Assembly (NCBI GenBank): GCA_003209915.1
Contig: QCOF01000003.1
Coordinates: 5,001-69,000 of the forward strand
DNA length: 64,000 nucleotides
Source: Pelagibacteraceae bacterium AG-430-E20
GTDB taxonomy: Bacteria > Pseudomonadota > Alphaproteobacteria > Pelagibacterales > Pelagibacteraceae
Direction of reading: 5' to 3'
In this document: piece by piece, positions 44,603 to 52,717 of the stretch
How the letters are laid out: each line of letters opens with the position of its first letter
Numbering within the stretch: position 1 is the stretch's first letter
Made by a program: the position numbers and the translations under genes
The notes under the pieces: generated by a model
Databases searched by the model: none
Told to the model about the DNA's origin: nothing
What the model saw: only the letters and a program-made list of their open reading frames with translations

Positions 44603-44677
44603 TGGTACCCGGGCTGAGAATCGAACTCAAACTTAAAGTTCCACAAACTTTCGTGCTAACCGTTACACCACCCAGGC
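44603..44677 (-). tRNA. tRNA-His (GTG)
   Basis: On the minus strand the cloverleaf is complete. Acceptor GCCTGGG pairs with CCCGGGT (two wobbles), the D arm has GG, and the anticodon loop TTGTGGA gives GTG. The T arm is TTGAG/CTCAG with loop TTCGATT, and CCA is encoded. The base before position 1 is T, so the usual G-1 is not encoded, and position 73 is A. Both features are known for alphaproteobacterial tRNA-His. The tRNA ends four bases before hisS. Confidence 0.95.
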
Positions 44678-44730
44678 ATCCCTTGTTTTTATATTATTTT
44701 TCTGTGGATTTAAAATTATATTATAAATAA

Positions 44731-44746
44731 ATAGCCTATAGGCTAT
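44731..44746. repeat. Perfect 16-base palindrome
   Basis: ATAGCCTATAGGCTAT reads the same on both strands. It lies in the non-coding stretch between tRNA-His and cspA, about 55 bases upstream of the tRNA, where an operator could sit. No copy elsewhere was noticed by eye. Confidence 0.5.
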
Positions 44747-44851
44747 GGAAACTATTTCTATGAGTGCTTCTTGAAGTCTCTCTAAATTTATTATTTATAA
44801 TCATGAGCAGTCTTTAAGACAAAAACTACTATAACACAATAGCTAATTTAG

Positions 44852-44889
44852 TAAGGACGTTTATCTAGTATAATTAGATAAAACGTCCT
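44852..44889. terminator. Strong hairpin downstream of cspA
   Basis: Arms AAGGACGTTTATCTA and its complement (one extra A in the right arm) can form a 15-pair stem around a loop of seven bases. It begins 19 bases after the cspA stop on the minus strand and is the strongest hairpin I see in the window. Neither side is followed by a long T-run, so it may be a terminator, an mRNA-stabilising end, or both. Confidence 0.55.
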
Positions 44890-44907
44890 TAAAATATTTA
44901 AAAGAAA

Positions 44908-45120
44908 TTAGTCTACTTTCTTTAAATTAACTGCAGAAGGACCTTTAGGACCGTCTTCTAATGTAAATTCAAGTTTATCACCCTCATTAAGATATCTCAT
45001 TCCAGCATCTTTTACAGCAGAGGCATGAACAAAGGCGTCTTTTTCTTTATCGTCTCTTTCAATAAAGCCATATCCTTTTTTTCCATTATACCATTTAATT
45101 TTACCAGTTAGTGTACTCAT
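44908..45120 (-). CDS. cspA: Cold-shock domain protein
   Basis: A single cold-shock domain of 70 residues: G-K-I-K-W-Y-N-G-K-K-G-Y-G-F-I (RNP1-like) and D-A-F-V-H-A-S-A-V (RNP2-like). These proteins bind single-stranded nucleic acid and melt RNA structure. AAGGAC about eight bases ahead of the ATG is a better ribosome site than most genes here have. It has its own likely promoter after tRNA-Phe and a strong hairpin after the stop, so it is probably a single-gene transcript. Confidence 0.95.
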   Translation of the reverse strand: MSTLTGKIKWYNGKKGYGFIERDDKEKDAFVHASAVKDAGMRYLNEGDKLEFTLEDGPKGPSAVNLKKVD

Positions 45121-45146
45121 CTTATTACTTAGTCCTTTTGTTATTT

Positions 45147-45152
45147 ATTATA
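45147..45152 (-). promoter_or_regulatory. -10 box of cspA
   Basis: TATAAT on the minus strand, about 27 bases upstream of the cspA ATG, would give a leader near 20 bases. No clear -35 at the right distance is seen. Confidence 0.4.
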
Positions 45153-45202
45153 GTAAATAGGTTAATTTTTTTTTTAATTATTTCAAGACGAAAAGTAAAT
45201 GG

Positions 45203-45277
45203 TGGTGCCTCGGGAAGGATTCGCACCTCCGACACAAGCCTTTTCAGGGCTCTGCTCTACTCCTGAGCTACCGAGGC
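45203..45277 (-). tRNA. tRNA-Phe (GAA)
   Basis: On the minus strand: acceptor GCCTCGG with CCGAGGC, a canonical D arm (GCTC/GAGC), and anticodon loop CTGAAAA giving GAA. The T arm is GGAGG/CCTTC-like with loop TGCGAAT, and CCA is encoded. It begins six bases after the infA stop and may be cut from the infA transcript. Confidence 0.95.
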
Positions 45278-45283
45278 AGGATT

Positions 45284-45499
45284 TTAACCTCTAAAGATTA
45301 TTCTGCCTTTTGTTAGGTCATAAGGTGTCATTTCTACAGTCACGTTATCACCTTGAAGAACTCTAATTCTGTTTTTTCTTAACTTACCTGCTGTATGAGC
45401 TGTAACCGTATGTCCATTTTCTAACTTAACTCTAAACATAGCATTTGGAAGTAGATCAATTACTTTACCTTTAAATTCTAGTAAGTCTTGTTTTGACAA
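45284..45499 (-). CDS. infA: Translation initiation factor IF-1
   Basis: A 71-residue OB-fold protein that fills the A site during initiation. [14 protein letters not shown] near residue 11 and [15 protein letters not shown] at the end are typical. It lies two bases behind hisD and just ahead of tRNA-Phe. The run murA-DUF2948-hisD-infA is a known alphaproteobacterial order. Confidence 0.97.
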   Translation of the reverse strand: MSKQDLLEFKGKVIDLLPNAMFRVKLENGHTVTAHTAGKLRKNRIRVLQGDNVTVEMTPYDLTKGRIIFRG

Positions 45500-45501
45500 A
45501 T

Positions 45502-46785
45502 TTATTTTCTCCTAATTCTTTTTATTACTGATTGAGCATGTCCAACAAGCCCTTCATAATTTGCAAGTGTTATAACTGATGGTCCAAGACTTTCAATACC
45601 CTTTTTTGATAGGTTTATGTAAGAAATTCTTTTATAAAATTCATTCACACTAATCCCACTCGAATATTTTGCAGATCCATTTGTTGGGAGAACGTGATTA
45701 GAACCAACATTATAATCTGTCATTGCCATTACAGCATATTTTCCTAAACATATAGATCCAGCATTTCTAATTTTAGAAACATAAGAATTATAGTTTTGAA
45801 TATTTAACTCTAAATGCTCCGGTGCAATTTTATTTACAATCTCAATAATTTTTTTGTCCGAATTTACATACATCAAAATTCCATTACTATTTAAACTCTT
45901 TCTAGCTACAGATACTCTTGGAATTTTTTTTAATTGTTTAATTAATTCAATTTTTACTTTTTCTAATAATTTTTTATCTTTTGAAATTAAAATACATTGA
46001 GCAAGATTATCGTGTTCTGCTTGACCAATTAGATCACTTGCAACCCATTCAGGATTTGAAAATTTATCACAAACAACAGTTACCTCCGAAGGACCAGCTG
46101 TCATACCTTCAATGCCCACATCTCCGAAAACCTCTTTTTTTGCTGCAGCCACGTAAGCGTTTCCGGGACCAACAATTTTATCAACCTTTTTAATTTTTTT
46201 TGTTCCGTAGGCAGCAGCAGCAACTGCAGAAGGACCACCAATAGAATAAATTTCCTTTATTTTACATTTTCTTGCTGCATACAAAACTGCTGGATTTTGC
46301 TTTCCTTTAAAACCAGGGTTAATCATTATTAATCTTTTAACACCAGCAACAATTGCAGGTACAGCATTCATTAAAACACTTGATGGATAAGATGCTGAAG
46401 AACCAGGTACATATATTGCAACTGAATCTATTGGTAAATATTTATATTCAAGTTTATTTTTAAACTTATCTATAAAAGAAATATTTTTGAATTTTTGAAA
46501 AGAATGAAATTTGTAAATTCTATCATAAGCAGTATCAATTGCTTTTTTTACTTTTTGATCTAAAGATTTTATTGAATTATTAATTTGATTTGCCGTAGGA
46601 ACAATGGTTCTGTTTTGATTAAATTTTTTTTCATATTTCAATAAAGCTTTATCACCATTTTTTTTCACGTCTCTAACAATACTGGTCACTGAGATAGAAC
46701 TGGATTGAACTTTTTTTTTTCGCAGTAAAAGTAATTTATTTAAAGAATTATTAAATTTCTTATTAGTGCTATTTAGTATTTTCAT
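45502..46785 (-). CDS. hisD: Histidinol dehydrogenase
   Basis: HisD performs the last two oxidations of histidine synthesis, with zinc and [15 protein letters not shown] near residue 125 and G-P-G-N-A-Y-V near 206 match the family, as do [10 protein letters not shown] near 225 and Q-A-E-H-D near 259 (zinc ligands). It is 427 residues. It overlaps the DUF2948 gene by one base. Confidence 0.96.
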   Translation of the reverse strand: MKILNSTNKKFNNSLNKLLLLRKKKVQSSSISVTSIVRDVKKNGDKALLKYEKKFNQNRTIVPTANQINNSIKSLDQKVKKAIDTAYDRIYKFHSFQKFKNISFIDKFKNKLEYKYLPIDSVAIYVPGSSASYPSSVLMNAVPAIVAGVKRLIMINPGFKGKQNPAVLYAARKCKIKEIYSIGGPSAVAAAAYGTKKIKKVDKIVGPGNAYVAAAKKEVFGDVGIEGMTAGPSEVTVVCDKFSNPEWVASDLIGQAEHDNLAQCILISKDKKLLEKVKIELIKQLKKIPRVSVARKSLNSNGILMYVNSDKKIIEIVNKIAPEHLELNIQNYNSYVSKIRNAGSICLGKYAVMAMTDYNVGSNHVLPTNGSAKYSSGISVNEFYKRISYINLSKKGIESLGPSVITLANYEGLVGHAQSVIKRIRRK

Positions 46786-47186
46786 TAATCTTTAATTTCA
46801 TTTTGATCTTCTAGTCTTACTTCAATTGTTTCTGTAGTCAAAGCAATGTGCGCATTGTTACTGAAAATTAAGCTTATTTCATAATCAGTATTATTTTTCA
46901 AATAATCAATTCCAATTAATTCTAAAACTAATTCTTGATTTGACTGATCTATATTTTTAGATTTTACTTTATCAACGAAATCAAACCTGCAAATACTATT
47001 GATTTTTTTATTATCTTGCCCAGTTTCAACTTTCGTTCGCTCTATTGACAGCAAAAATACTTTATTTGATGCAAGATATTTTATATCTATAACTTTTACC
47101 TTTGCCCCAGCACTGCATGCAGAAATCATTTGTAAACCCTCCTGATCATTTGCAATAATTTTTGCCAAATATTTTTTTTCCATCAA
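46785..47186 (-). CDS. DUF2948 family protein
   Basis: A 133-residue protein with D-Q-E-G-L-Q-M-I-S-A near residue 14 and R-F-D-F-V-D-K-V-K-S near 70. These and its position between murA and hisD identify DUF2948, an alphaproteobacterial family of unknown function. It overlaps murA by four bases and hisD by one. No signal peptide or membrane segment is seen. Confidence 0.85.
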   Translation of the reverse strand: MMEKKYLAKIIANDQEGLQMISACSAGAKVKVIDIKYLASNKVFLLSIERTKVETGQDNKKINSICRFDFVDKVKSKNIDQSNQELVLELIGIDYLKNNTDYEISLIFSNNAHIALTTETIEVRLEDQNEIKD

Positions 47187-48436
47187 TTAACTCGACGTAT
47201 TTTTGCTCCTACTTTTTTTAACTTTTTTTCTATGTTTTCATAGCCTCTATCTAAATGATAAATTCTATTGATAACTGATTTGCCTTTAGCGGTTAAAGCG
47301 GCAAGGACTAATGAAACTGATGCTCTTAAATCTGTAGCCATCAACTCTGCTGGAGCAAATTTTATATTACCAGGTATATAAGCCATATTTCCTTTAGTAG
47401 ATATTTGAGCCCCCATTCTATTTAATTCCGCAACATGTAAAAATCTATTTTCAAAAATATTTTCTTTAATAGTAGATTTGTTGTTTGCCTTACATAATAA
47501 CACCATAATTTGTGCCTGCATGTCAGTGGCTAGGCCTGGGTAAGGAGCTGTTTTAATATTCAAACCTTTAATTTTTTTTCTCCCTGTAACTTTTATATCA
47601 TTTTTACTTATTTTAATTTTTGCACCTATTTTTCTCAAAATTTTAATTTCTGTTTGAATAATGTCTGGTTTAATATTTGTGATTTTTAAACTACCTTCAG
47701 TTAAAGCTGCTGCAACCATGTATGTTCCTGCTTCAATTCTATCAAACATGATTTGATAATTTATATTTTTAATACTGGCAACACCAATAATCTTAACTGT
47801 ACGTTTTGAGGTCCATTTAACATTGCATCCAGCTTTATTTAAAAAATTAACAAGATCCAAAATTTCTGGTTCAATTGCACAATTTTTTAAAGTAGTTGTA
47901 CCTTTTGCAAAACAAGCAGCAATAATTAAATTCTCCGTAGCGCCAACTGATATTTTTGGAAAACGTATCTTGGTTCCAATTAATCCTTTTGGTGCAGTCG
48001 CTATTACATAGCCTTGATCAATTTTATATTTTACTCCTAATTTTGATAATGATTTTAAATGAATATCAATCGGTCTAACCCCGATAACACAACCGCCTGG
48101 GCTGCTAACCTTAGCTTTTTTAAATTTTGCTAACAATGGGCCTAAAACCAAAATACTTCCGCGCATAGTTTTAACTAAATTATAAGATGCAAATGTTTTT
48201 TTTTGATTTGTGTTGTCGATAATTATTTTGTCTCTTTTTTTTTTAATTTTAGAACCTAAAGATTCTAATAAAGTTATCATTGTTTCAATATCTTTAATTT
48301 TTGGTAAATTTTTTAAAGTTATTTTATTTTTTGAAAGCAATGTTGCTGCCAAAATTGGTAATGATGCGTTTTTCGATCCTGAAATATTTATTTGTCCCTT
48401 GAGCTTATTCGCTCCAAGAACCTCTAGTCTTTGCAT
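47183..48436 (-). CDS. murA: UDP-N-acetylglucosamine 1-carboxyvinyltransferase
   Basis: MurA commits UDP-GlcNAc to peptidoglycan. K-L-K-G-Q-I-N-I-S-G-S-K-N-A (residues 13-26) and S-S-P-G-G-C-V-I-G-V-R-P near residue 111 include the PEP-binding cysteine, the fosfomycin target. R-A-G-T-Y typical of the family is seen as E-A-G-T-Y. It is 417 residues and lies two bases behind dcd. Confidence 0.96.
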   Translation of the reverse strand: MQRLEVLGANKLKGQINISGSKNASLPILAATLLSKNKITLKNLPKIKDIETMITLLESLGSKIKKKRDKIIIDNTNQKKTFASYNLVKTMRGSILVLGPLLAKFKKAKVSSPGGCVIGVRPIDIHLKSLSKLGVKYKIDQGYVIATAPKGLIGTKIRFPKISVGATENLIIAACFAKGTTTLKNCAIEPEILDLVNFLNKAGCNVKWTSKRTVKIIGVASIKNINYQIMFDRIEAGTYMVAAALTEGSLKITNIKPDIIQTEIKILRKIGAKIKISKNDIKVTGRKKIKGLNIKTAPYPGLATDMQAQIMVLLCKANNKSTIKENIFENRFLHVAELNRMGAQISTKGNMAYIPGNIKFAPAELMATDLRASVSLVLAALTAKGKSVINRIYHLDRGYENIEKKLKKVGAKIRRVN

Positions 48437-48438
48437 AT

Positions 48439-48993
48439 TTAAACTTTAGGTAATGTTACCCCAGTTTGACCCATATACTTTCCATCTCGATCTGCATAAG
48501 TCACTTCTGGTTTTTCATTTCCTTTTAAGAAAATAAATTGTGCAACACCTTCATTTGCATAAATTTTTGCAGGTAAAGGCGTGGTGTTCGAAAATTCAAG
48601 CGTAACATATCCTTCCCACCCAGGCTCTAGTGGGGTTACATTTACAATGATCCCACATCTTGCATATGTTGATTTACCTAGACAAATAACCAATACATCA
48701 TTTGGAATTTTAAACTTTTCCACAGTTCGTGCTAAAACAAATGAATTTGGTGGGATAACACATTCAGATACATTTTTAGTTACAAAATTTGTTGGTTTGA
48801 AATTTTTAGGGTCAACAATCTCAGAATTAACATTTGTAAAAATTTTAAACTCGTCTGACACTCTTGCATCATAGCCAAAAGAGGAAAGTCCATAAGAAAT
48901 ACTCTTGCCTCTTACTTGTTTTTCCTCAAAAGGTGAAATCATGTTGTATTCTTTGGACATTTTTCTGATCCATTTATCGGAGAGAACTGACAT
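48439..48993 (-). CDS. dcd: dCTP deaminase
   Basis: Dcd makes dUTP from dCTP to feed thymidylate synthesis. [12 protein letters not shown] near residue 30, [10 protein letters not shown] near 105 and the catalytic region P-L-E-P-G-W-E-G near 122 are all present. It is 184 residues. Its ATG shares one base with the stop of the small basic protein upstream (TAATG), so translation is coupled. Confidence 0.96.
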   Translation of the reverse strand: MSVLSDKWIRKMSKEYNMISPFEEKQVRGKSISYGLSSFGYDARVSDEFKIFTNVNSEIVDPKNFKPTNFVTKNVSECVIPPNSFVLARTVEKFKIPNDVLVICLGKSTYARCGIIVNVTPLEPGWEGYVTLEFSNTTPLPAKIYANEGVAQFIFLKGNEKPEVTYADRDGKYMGQTGVTLPKV

Positions 48994-49094
48994 TATTTAT
49001 TTTTTTTCTTATTTTTTTTTTGGAAAATCTTTCTTTTTTTCAAATTTTTTCTGAGAGCAAGACTTAAACGCTCATTTTTATCTTTAGAACTCAT
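48993..49094 (-). CDS. 33-residue basic protein
   Basis: An ATG at 49094 opens 33 codons rich in lysine: [20 protein letters not shown], then a Lys/Asn tail. The pattern N-E-R-L-x-x-A-L-R-x-N-L-K-x-R resembles small alphaproteobacterial proteins annotated as hypothetical. The ATG overlaps the previous gene's stop (ATGA) and its own stop overlaps the dcd start (TAATG). That tight chain on both sides argues for a real gene. Confidence 0.65.
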   Translation of the reverse strand: MSSKDKNERLSLALRKNLKKRKIFQKKNKKKNK

Positions 49095-49291
49095 TCTTTG
49101 TTTGGATTTGTCAAAAAATCTAAAGATATTGGCTTGTTGGGATCTAAAGCTTTTATTTTAGGTTCTTCTTGTTTTGGGCCTTCTTTAGCTAAACGTTTAG
49201 CTTTTTTTTCTGCAAGCTTCTTTTCTCTTTTAGCTTGCTTTTCCATAAGCTTGTTTCCTTTGGTTGATTTATAATCGTAGTGAATTCCCAT
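49091..49291 (-). CDS. 66-residue charged protein of unknown function
   Basis: The sequence is strongly charged, with a Lys/Glu/Ala helix (E-K-Q-A-K-R-E-K-K-L-A-E-K-K-A-K-R) and an ordered-looking end P-N-K-P-I-S-L-D-F-L-T-N-P. It could be a short coiled coil. Either the ATG at 49291 or one 15 codons later may be the start. It is the first of three chained genes (this, the 33-residue protein, dcd). I do not recognise a family. Confidence 0.65.
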   Translation of the reverse strand: MGIHYDYKSTKGNKLMEKQAKREKKLAEKKAKRLAKEGPKQEEPKIKALDPNKPISLDFLTNPNKE

Positions 49292-49362
49292 AACATTTCT
49301 TTAAATAGATATAAATCATATTAGTCAAAAAATTAAGGCAATAATTTGAAAAAAATGCGTTA

Positions 49363-49371
49363 TTATCCACA
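49363..49371 (+). promoter_or_regulatory. Consensus DnaA box (single)
   Basis: TTATCCACA matches the DnaA consensus exactly. It lies between the 66-residue protein gene and tRNA-Thr. No cluster of further boxes was seen around it, so it is not by itself an origin. Confidence 0.3.
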
Positions 49372-49390
49372 AGATATAAATTGTTTCTTT

Positions 49391-49464
49391 GCTCCTGTAG
49401 TTAAATGGCATAACAAGTCATTGGTAATGACTAGTTCCCTGGTCAGTACAGGGTGGGAGCACCA
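49391..49464 (+). tRNA. tRNA-Thr (GGT) with unusual T loop
   Basis: Acceptor GCTCCTG pairs with TGGGAGC (two wobbles). The D arm is GTTA/TAAC with GG in the loop. The anticodon arm AGTCA/TGACT has loop TTGGTAA, giving GGT. T stem CCCTG/CAGGG is perfect, but the loop reads GTCAGTA instead of the usual TTCRANY: positions 54 and 58 are both G. CCA is encoded. All stems are sound, so it looks functional rather than decayed. It abuts the stop of the convergent TVP38-family gene. Confidence 0.85.
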
Positions 49465-50196
49465 CTAATTTTTATAAAATATCTTCCTTAAAAAGATAGT
49501 CACTAAGATTAAACTAAAAAAAGCTACAAGCGGAATATAAATATCTGGTGAAAAAATAATTTCAATGATACCAGGAACTTCAGAATTTTGATCAATAATT
49601 TTTTCAAACCCACTTCCAATCGATACAGCTAAAAATATTTGTGGAACGATCCCTATTAGTGTTGCAAAGAAAAAATTTCTTACTCGAACATTAAAAAGTG
49701 TTGGAAGCAAACAACTAATCTGCCACGGTATTCCTCCTATAAAACGATATATAAGTAAGTAAATAAACTCAGATTTTTTAAATTTGTTTTCTAGTTTATG
49801 ATATTTATTTAAAAGCTTTTCTTTAATAAATTCTTTTAAAAAATAATTTCCAAAAATATATAAAAAAGTTGCACCAACGCTCAACCCAATTACAACAACA
49901 ATAGTGCCTATCCATTTTCCAAAAATAAATCCACCCATTAAAGCGACTGGTGATCCAAAACCTAAAAGAGGAAATACCCATAAAATGGTTAAACCTAAAA
50001 AAATAAAAAATATCAGAATTAGATTAGATTTTTTTAATTCAGAAAAATATAATCTATTTTCTCTTATAAAGTCATATGAGGTAAGTTCCTGAATACTAAA
50101 TTTAGAGAAGAAAAAAAATAAAAATAAAGTAATTAGTATTAAATAAACTAAACCTATAAATAATTTAAATTTGTTTGATTTTTCCATTAATAACAA
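49465..50196 (-). CDS. TVP38/TMEM64 (DedA-related) membrane protein
   Basis: A 243-residue protein with about five or six membrane segments. The central G-G-F-I-F-G-K-W-I-G-T and Y-R-F-I-G-G-I-P-W-Q-I-S carry the SNARE-associated (VTT) domain pattern G-x-x-x-G and R-x-x-P-x-x-P-F-like. Members are thought to move lipids between leaflets. The first ATG (50196) and one three codons later (50187) are both possible. It ends flush with tRNA-Thr and is read away from rpmH. Confidence 0.85.
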   Translation of the reverse strand: MLLMEKSNKFKLFIGLVYLILITLFLFFFFSKFSIQELTSYDFIRENRLYFSELKKSNLILIFFIFLGLTILWVFPLLGFGSPVALMGGFIFGKWIGTIVVVIGLSVGATFLYIFGNYFLKEFIKEKLLNKYHKLENKFKKSEFIYLLIYRFIGGIPWQISCLLPTLFNVRVRNFFFATLIGIVPQIFLAVSIGSGFEKIIDQNSEVPGIIEIIFSPDIYIPLVAFFSLILVTIFLRKIFYKN

Positions 50197-50218
50197 AGTT
50201 ATTTATAAAATGTTCTAT

Positions 50219-50247
50219 TTGCTATTTATATATTTAATTACTATAAA
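50219..50247 (+). promoter_or_regulatory. Promoter for rpmH-rnpA-yidD-yidC
   Basis: TTGCTA (50219-50224), a 17-base spacer and TATAAA (50242-50247) predict a start near 50254, about 27 bases ahead of rpmH. Spacing and both boxes are good. Confidence 0.6.
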
Positions 50248-50280
50248 GGGCGAAATTTAATAAAAAATTAACCACTTATT

Positions 50281-50421
50281 ATGAAAAGAACATACCAACC
50301 CTCGAATGTCAAAAGAGCCAGAAAACATGGCTTTAGATCAAAGATGAAAACAAAAGGTGGTAAAAAACTTTTAGCCAGAAGGAGAGCTAGAGGAAGAAAG
50401 TCACTAACAGTTTCTGTTTAA
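50281..50421 (+). CDS. rpmH: 50S ribosomal protein L34
   Basis: A 46-residue basic protein starting [18 protein letters not shown] and ending in an Arg/Lys-rich stretch, the universal L34 pattern. It opens the conserved rpmH-rnpA-yidD-yidC block. rnpA starts four bases after its stop. Confidence 0.97.
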   Translation: MKRTYQPSNVKRARKHGFRSKMKTKGGKKLLARRRARGRKSLTVSV

Positions 50422-50425
50422 ATAA

Positions 50426-50767
50426 ATGAAAAGCAAAATCCTTGCTCTTTCAAAGAATGAAGAATTTAAAAGTCTTTTAAAAAAAAAGAAAATTTCTAAT
50501 AAGTATGTGACTATTTTTTTTGGAAAATTGCCACATAAAGACAATAAAAAACTCAATATAAGTTTTTCAGTTAAAAAAAAAATTGGAAATGCAGTTAAAA
50601 GAAATAAAATTAAAAGAAGGTTAAGAAGTATTGTTAACGATGCAGTTAAAATAATATCAATAAACTTTGATTTTTCTATCCTTGTTCTTGCAAAGGAGAG
50701 TATGTTAAACAATGAATACAAAAATATAAAAGAAACCTTATTTCAAGACTTAGAAAAAATTAAATAA
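50426..50767 (+). CDS. rnpA: Ribonuclease P protein component
   Basis: RnpA binds the catalytic RNase P RNA and helps mature tRNA 5' ends. The signature K-I-G-N-A-V-K-R-N-K-I-K-R-R-L-R (residues 51-66) is the RNA-binding helix. It is 113 residues and overlaps yidD by one base. Confidence 0.95.
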   Translation: MKSKILALSKNEEFKSLLKKKKISNKYVTIFFGKLPHKDNKKLNISFSVKKKIGNAVKRNKIKRRLRSIVNDAVKIISINFDFSILVLAKESMLNNEYKNIKETLFQDLEKIK

Positions 50768-51018
50768 TGAATATATTTACTAAATTATTAATTAAACTTA
50801 TTAAAGGTTACAAATATCTAATTAGTCCTTTATTTGGACACTCTTGCCGATACTTGCCTACATGTTCCGAATATAGCATTGATGCTTTAAAGGAATTTGG
50901 TTTGGTTAAAGGTCTTTTCAAGAGTATTAAAAGAATTTTGTCATGTCATCCAATTAAATTTTTAGGCGGAGGAGAGGGATTTGATCCTGTAAAAAAAGAA
51001 GCAAAGGATAATAAATAA
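50767..51018 (+). CDS. yidD: Membrane protein insertion efficiency factor
   Basis: YidD is a short membrane-associated protein of 83 residues with three conserved cysteines: C-R-Y-L-P-T-C-S-E-Y near residue 27 and a later C-H-P. It starts with an amphipathic basic helix. The place between rnpA and yidC is universal. It overlaps yidC by one base. Confidence 0.95.
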   Translation: MNIFTKLLIKLIKGYKYLISPLFGHSCRYLPTCSEYSIDALKEFGLVKGLFKSIKRILSCHPIKFLGGGEGFDPVKKEAKDNK

Positions 51019-52694
51019 TGGAGACCCGAAATATTATAGCTGCCATAAGTTTATCCGCAGCCGTTATTCTACTTTACACCCTTTTTTTTGCGCCTCCTCC
51101 AGTAACTCAGGAAAGCATAGCTGAAAAAAATAAAACTGAACAAAGTTCAGATGCTCCTAGTTTAGATCAAAAAGAAAACATTACAGAAATTTCAAGAGAA
51201 CAGGCATTAAGTGAAAGTGAAAGAATTCAATTTGAGAATCAAAGTATAATTGGTTCAATATCTTTGAAAGGAGCTGCGATAGATGACCTAACTTTTAAAG
51301 AATATAATGTAGTTTTAAACGGAGATGAAAAGGTAAACTTATTAGCACCAAGAAATGCTAAAGAAGGTTACTTAATAGAGAGTGGATTTATAACAACTGA
51401 TAAAAACGTTGAAATACCTAATTCAAATTCTATTTGGTCAGTATCAGGAAATAAAAAATTAACTGCACAATCTCCAATAAAATTAACCTGGGCTAATGAT
51501 CAGGGTATTACTTTTGAAAAAGAAATATCAATTGATGATAAGTTCTTATTTACAGTTAAACAACGAGTAATTAATTCTACAAATAACAAATACGATTTTT
51601 ACTCTTATGGTCAAATTATTCGAAATGAAGCACCTGAAATAACAAATTTTTATATACTTCATGAAGGTTTAGTTGCAACACTTGATGATGAGCTTATTGA
51701 GGAAGATTATGATGATATTGAAGAAAAAAAATTTTCAAGAACTGCTCAAAAAGGATGGCTTGGTATTGGAGATAAGTACTGGATAACTTCATTAATTCCT
51801 CCAAAAGGAAAAGAGTTCAAAACTACTTTTGATTACAAAAATAAATTTAGAGCAAATTTTGTAGCAACTGAGCCTCTCGAGTTAAATAGCAATTCATCTA
51901 TTGAAGATAAAATGCAGATCATCGTAGCTGCTAAAAGAGTAGATGTTATTGATGGTTACGCAGAATCTTTAAAAATAGATAAATTTGACTTAACAATTGA
52001 TTGGGGATTTTTGTATTTTATAACTAAACCATTATTTTTTGGAATAGATTATTTCTTCAAACTTCTTGGAAATTATGGTTTAGCAATCATAGCAATTACT
52101 ATTTGCATAAGATTAGCATTTTTCCCTTTAGCAAATTTCTCATTTAGAAGTATGGCTAAAATGAAAGCATTAACTCCAGAAATGACAAGACTAAAAGAAC
52201 TTCATAAAGACGATAAGATGAAATTACAGCAAGCAATGATGGCACTATATAAGAAAGAAAAAGTTAACCCCATGTCAGGATGTTTGCCAATTCTGGTCCA
52301 AATCCCAGTTTTTTTTGCTTTATATAAAGTATTATTTGTGACTATCGAAATGAGACACATGCCGTTTTATGGTTGGATACAAGATTTATCTGAAAGAGAT
52401 CCAACTTCATTATTTAATCTATTTGGGTTGCTACCGTATGATGTTCCATCATTTTTAATGATTGGAGCTTGGCCAATAGCAATGGGTATCAGTATGTTCG
52501 TGCAGATGAAACTTAACCCAGCGCCTACAGATCCAATGCAAGCAAAAATATTCATGTTCTTTCCACTTTTCTTAACAATAATATTAGCTCCTTTCCCTGC
52601 AGGATTAGTAATTTATTGGACAGTTAATAATATTTTAACTATGGCGCAACAAGTCTTCATCATGAAGCGTACAACAGTCAAAACTGTAACCTAA
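51018..52694 (+). CDS. yidC: Membrane protein insertase YidC
   Basis: YidC inserts and folds inner-membrane proteins with or without SecYEG. An N-terminal membrane helix (residues about 5-24) is followed by a large periplasmic beta domain (about 60-330) and the conserved five-helix core. M-S-G-C-L-P-I-L-V-Q-I-P-V-F-F-A-L-Y near residue 416 is a family mark. It is 558 residues. It is followed by argB after 23 bases; the GTPase gene engB, often found between them, is absent. Confidence 0.97.
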   Translation: METRNIIAAISLSAAVILLYTLFFAPPPVTQESIAEKNKTEQSSDAPSLDQKENITEISREQALSESERIQFENQSIIGSISLKGAAIDDLTFKEYNVVLNGDEKVNLLAPRNAKEGYLIESGFITTDKNVEIPNSNSIWSVSGNKKLTAQSPIKLTWANDQGITFEKEISIDDKFLFTVKQRVINSTNNKYDFYSYGQIIRNEAPEITNFYILHEGLVATLDDELIEEDYDDIEEKKFSRTAQKGWLGIGDKYWITSLIPPKGKEFKTTFDYKNKFRANFVATEPLELNSNSSIEDKMQIIVAAKRVDVIDGYAESLKIDKFDLTIDWGFLYFITKPLFFGIDYFFKLLGNYGLAIIAITICIRLAFFPLANFSFRSMAKMKALTPEMTRLKELHKDDKMKLQQAMMALYKKEKVNPMSGCLPILVQIPVFFALYKVLFVTIEMRHMPFYGWIQDLSERDPTSLFNLFGLLPYDVPSFLMIGAWPIAMGISMFVQMKLNPAPTDPMQAKIFMFFPLFLTIILAPFPAGLVIYWTVNNILTMAQQVFIMKRTTVKTVT

Positions 52695-52717
52695 TAATTG
52701 TAAATAGTTAAAAACCC

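Noticed and set aside
44598-44646. hisS start at 44646
   Set aside because: It lies within tRNA-His, and the added residues do not resemble HisRS N termini.
49363-50281. Replication origin near rpmH
   Set aside because: Only one exact DnaA box, no dnaA, dnaN or AT-rich repeat cluster.
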